This document shows positions 63,132 to 64,000 of a DNA stretch of 64,000 nucleotides, piece after piece. The stretch spans positions 186,001 to 250,000 of the forward strand of contig NZ_JAHEOJ010000024.1 in NCBI RefSeq assembly GCF_018595715.1, given 5' to 3'. Under the pieces are notes generated by a model. That model did no database searches, was not told the origin of the DNA, and worked only from the letters and a program-made list of their open reading frames with translations. The stretch is from Glaciecola sp. XM2. Lineage in GTDB: Bacteria; Pseudomonadota; Gammaproteobacteria; Enterobacterales; Alteromonadaceae. Position 1 is the first letter of the stretch. Every line of letters starts with the position of its first letter. The translations under genes were made by a program, and so were the position numbers.

Positions 63132-64000
63132 CTACTTTACTACTGGCGGAGTATCGAAAGTGTGATAAGGCGCTGGAGATGGAATTTCCCACTCCAAACC
63201 TTCTGCACCATCCCAAACCTGAGACGATACTTTTTCACCTTTTTTACGACATGCTTTTATCACTAGCGCCAAGAAAATAAGCTGCGATAAACCAAATGCA
63301 AAGCCACCAATACTGATCCACTTGTTAAAGTCAGCAAACTGCAGTGCGTAATCAGGAATACGGCGAGGCATACCGGCTAAACCAACAAAGTGCATAGGGA
63401 AGAACAATACATTCACCGAGATTAATGAACACCAGAAGTGCCATTTAGCTAGCGTGATATCAAACATGCGGCCGGTCCATTTTGGTAGCCAGTAATATAC
63501 CGCTGCCATAATAGAGAAGATTGCGCCGGTCACGAGCACGTAGTGGAAATGCGCCACAACGAAGTAAGTGTCGTGATACTGGAAGTCAACTGGCACGATG
63601 GCAAGCATCAAGCCAGACAATCCGCCTACGGTGAATAGAATAATAAAGGCGATAGCGAAGAGCATTGGCACCTCAAAAGAGATACTGCCGCGCCACATGG
63701 TCGCCACCCAGTTAAATACCTTAACGCCGGTTGGCACAGCAATGATCATCGTCGCAATCATAAAGAACAGTTCGGCAATAACCGGCATGCCCGTTGTAAA
63801 CATGTGGTGAGCCCAAACAATAAACGATAGCAGTGCGATGGAGGCCGTTGCATATACCATCGAGGCATAACCAAAGAGCTTTTTACGCGAGAACGTCGGT
63901 ACAATGTGCGAAATAATCCCGAATGCCGGTAGAATCATAATATACACTTCAGGGTGTCCGAAGAACCAGAAGATATGCTGGAATAAGACTGGGTCGCCGC
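63132..64000 (-). CDS. ctaD: Cytochrome c oxidase subunit I, C-terminal part (runs off the window)
   Basis: Subunit I holds haem a and the haem a3-CuB centre of the terminal oxidase. The frame is open to the right edge, where it reads [20 protein letters not shown]; the HPEVY segment carries a CuB His and the cross-linked Tyr. Further motifs are [14 protein letters not shown] (CuB His pair), [20 protein letters not shown] then [11 protein letters not shown] (haem ligands) and [17 protein letters not shown] near the end. The gene starts beyond 64000; about 290 residues are in the window. ctaG follows 11 bases downstream. Confidence 0.96.
   Translation of the reverse strand, partial: GDPVLFQHIFWFFGHPEVYIMILPAFGIISHIVPTFSRKKLFGYASMVYATASIALLSFIVWAHHMFTTGMPVIAELFFMIATMIIAVPTGVKVFNWVATMWRGSISFEVPMLFAIAFIILFTVGGLSGLMLAIVPVDFQYHDTYFVVAHFHYVLVTGAIFSIMAAVYYWLPKWTGRMFDITLAKWHFWCSLISVNVLFFPMHFVGLAGMPRRIPDYALQFADFNKWISIGGFAFGLSQLIFLALVIKACRKKGEKVSSQVWDGAEGLEWEIPSPAPYHTFDTPPVVK

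Overview
The window looks like a chromosomal piece of a marine gammaproteobacterium of the Alteromonadales (Alteromonas, Glaciecola, Paraglaciecola or a relative). The evidence is gene content and order: hslR-hslO, a gspC-N type II secretion operon followed by yjjX/yrfG/nudE/cysQ, a yheT/U/S/V-slyX-fkpA block, greB-tex, bioH-comF-nfuA, and a haem A / cytochrome c oxidase assembly cluster. No rRNA, tRNA or CRISPR array was recognised. The species is inferred, not proven.

Layout. 1-5.5 kb: the end of a glycine-rich secreted-type protein, an RDD membrane protein, an orphan hybrid histidine kinase, and Hsp33/Hsp15. 5.5-17.1 kb: a complete, tightly packed gspCDEFGHIJKLMN operon. 17.1-20.5 kb: nucleotide-housekeeping enzymes (yjjX, yrfG, nudE, cysQ) and a YceI protein. 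20.5-26.3 kb: a decayed LysR-type regulator, two different serine beta-lactamase-fold proteins and an outer-membrane barrel.

26.3-34.3 kb is an accessory region and a graveyard of mobile DNA. It holds an IS3-family transposase tail, a membrane protein gene broken by an in-frame TAG, a comM fragment, a detached RHS toxin tip with a likely membrane immunity gene, a tyrosine recombinase with two frameshifts, an IS91-like tail, an orphan RHH antitoxin with a palindrome over its promoter, and an integrase with an internal deletion. Next to these sits the most surprising gene of the window: a long AFG1/ZapE-family ATPase at 31751-33328. Its mitochondrial-type motifs, low-complexity inserts, presequence-like N-terminus and high local GC look eukaryotic (algal or diatom-like) rather than bacterial.

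34.5-64 kb returns to core genome: a divergent SelO pseudokinase, a DnaQ-type exonuclease coupled to a CBS/nucleotidyltransferase signalling protein, yheU/yheT, a TIGR02444 protein, the ABC-F protein YheS, yheV, slyX, a WD40 lipoprotein, FkpA-type PPIase, greB, tex, a SprA-type metalloprotease, bioH, comF, an M14 peptidase, nfuA, a MATE transporter, a polysaccharide deacetylase and a GNAT enzyme. The window ends with the cytochrome oxidase cluster on the minus strand (ctaD-ctaG-ctaE-SURF1-unknown-ctaA-ctaB-SCO), which makes haem A and inserts copper into an aa3-type oxidase. ctaD runs off the right edge. Many convergent gene pairs overlap or touch at their 3' ends, so the core parts are very compact.
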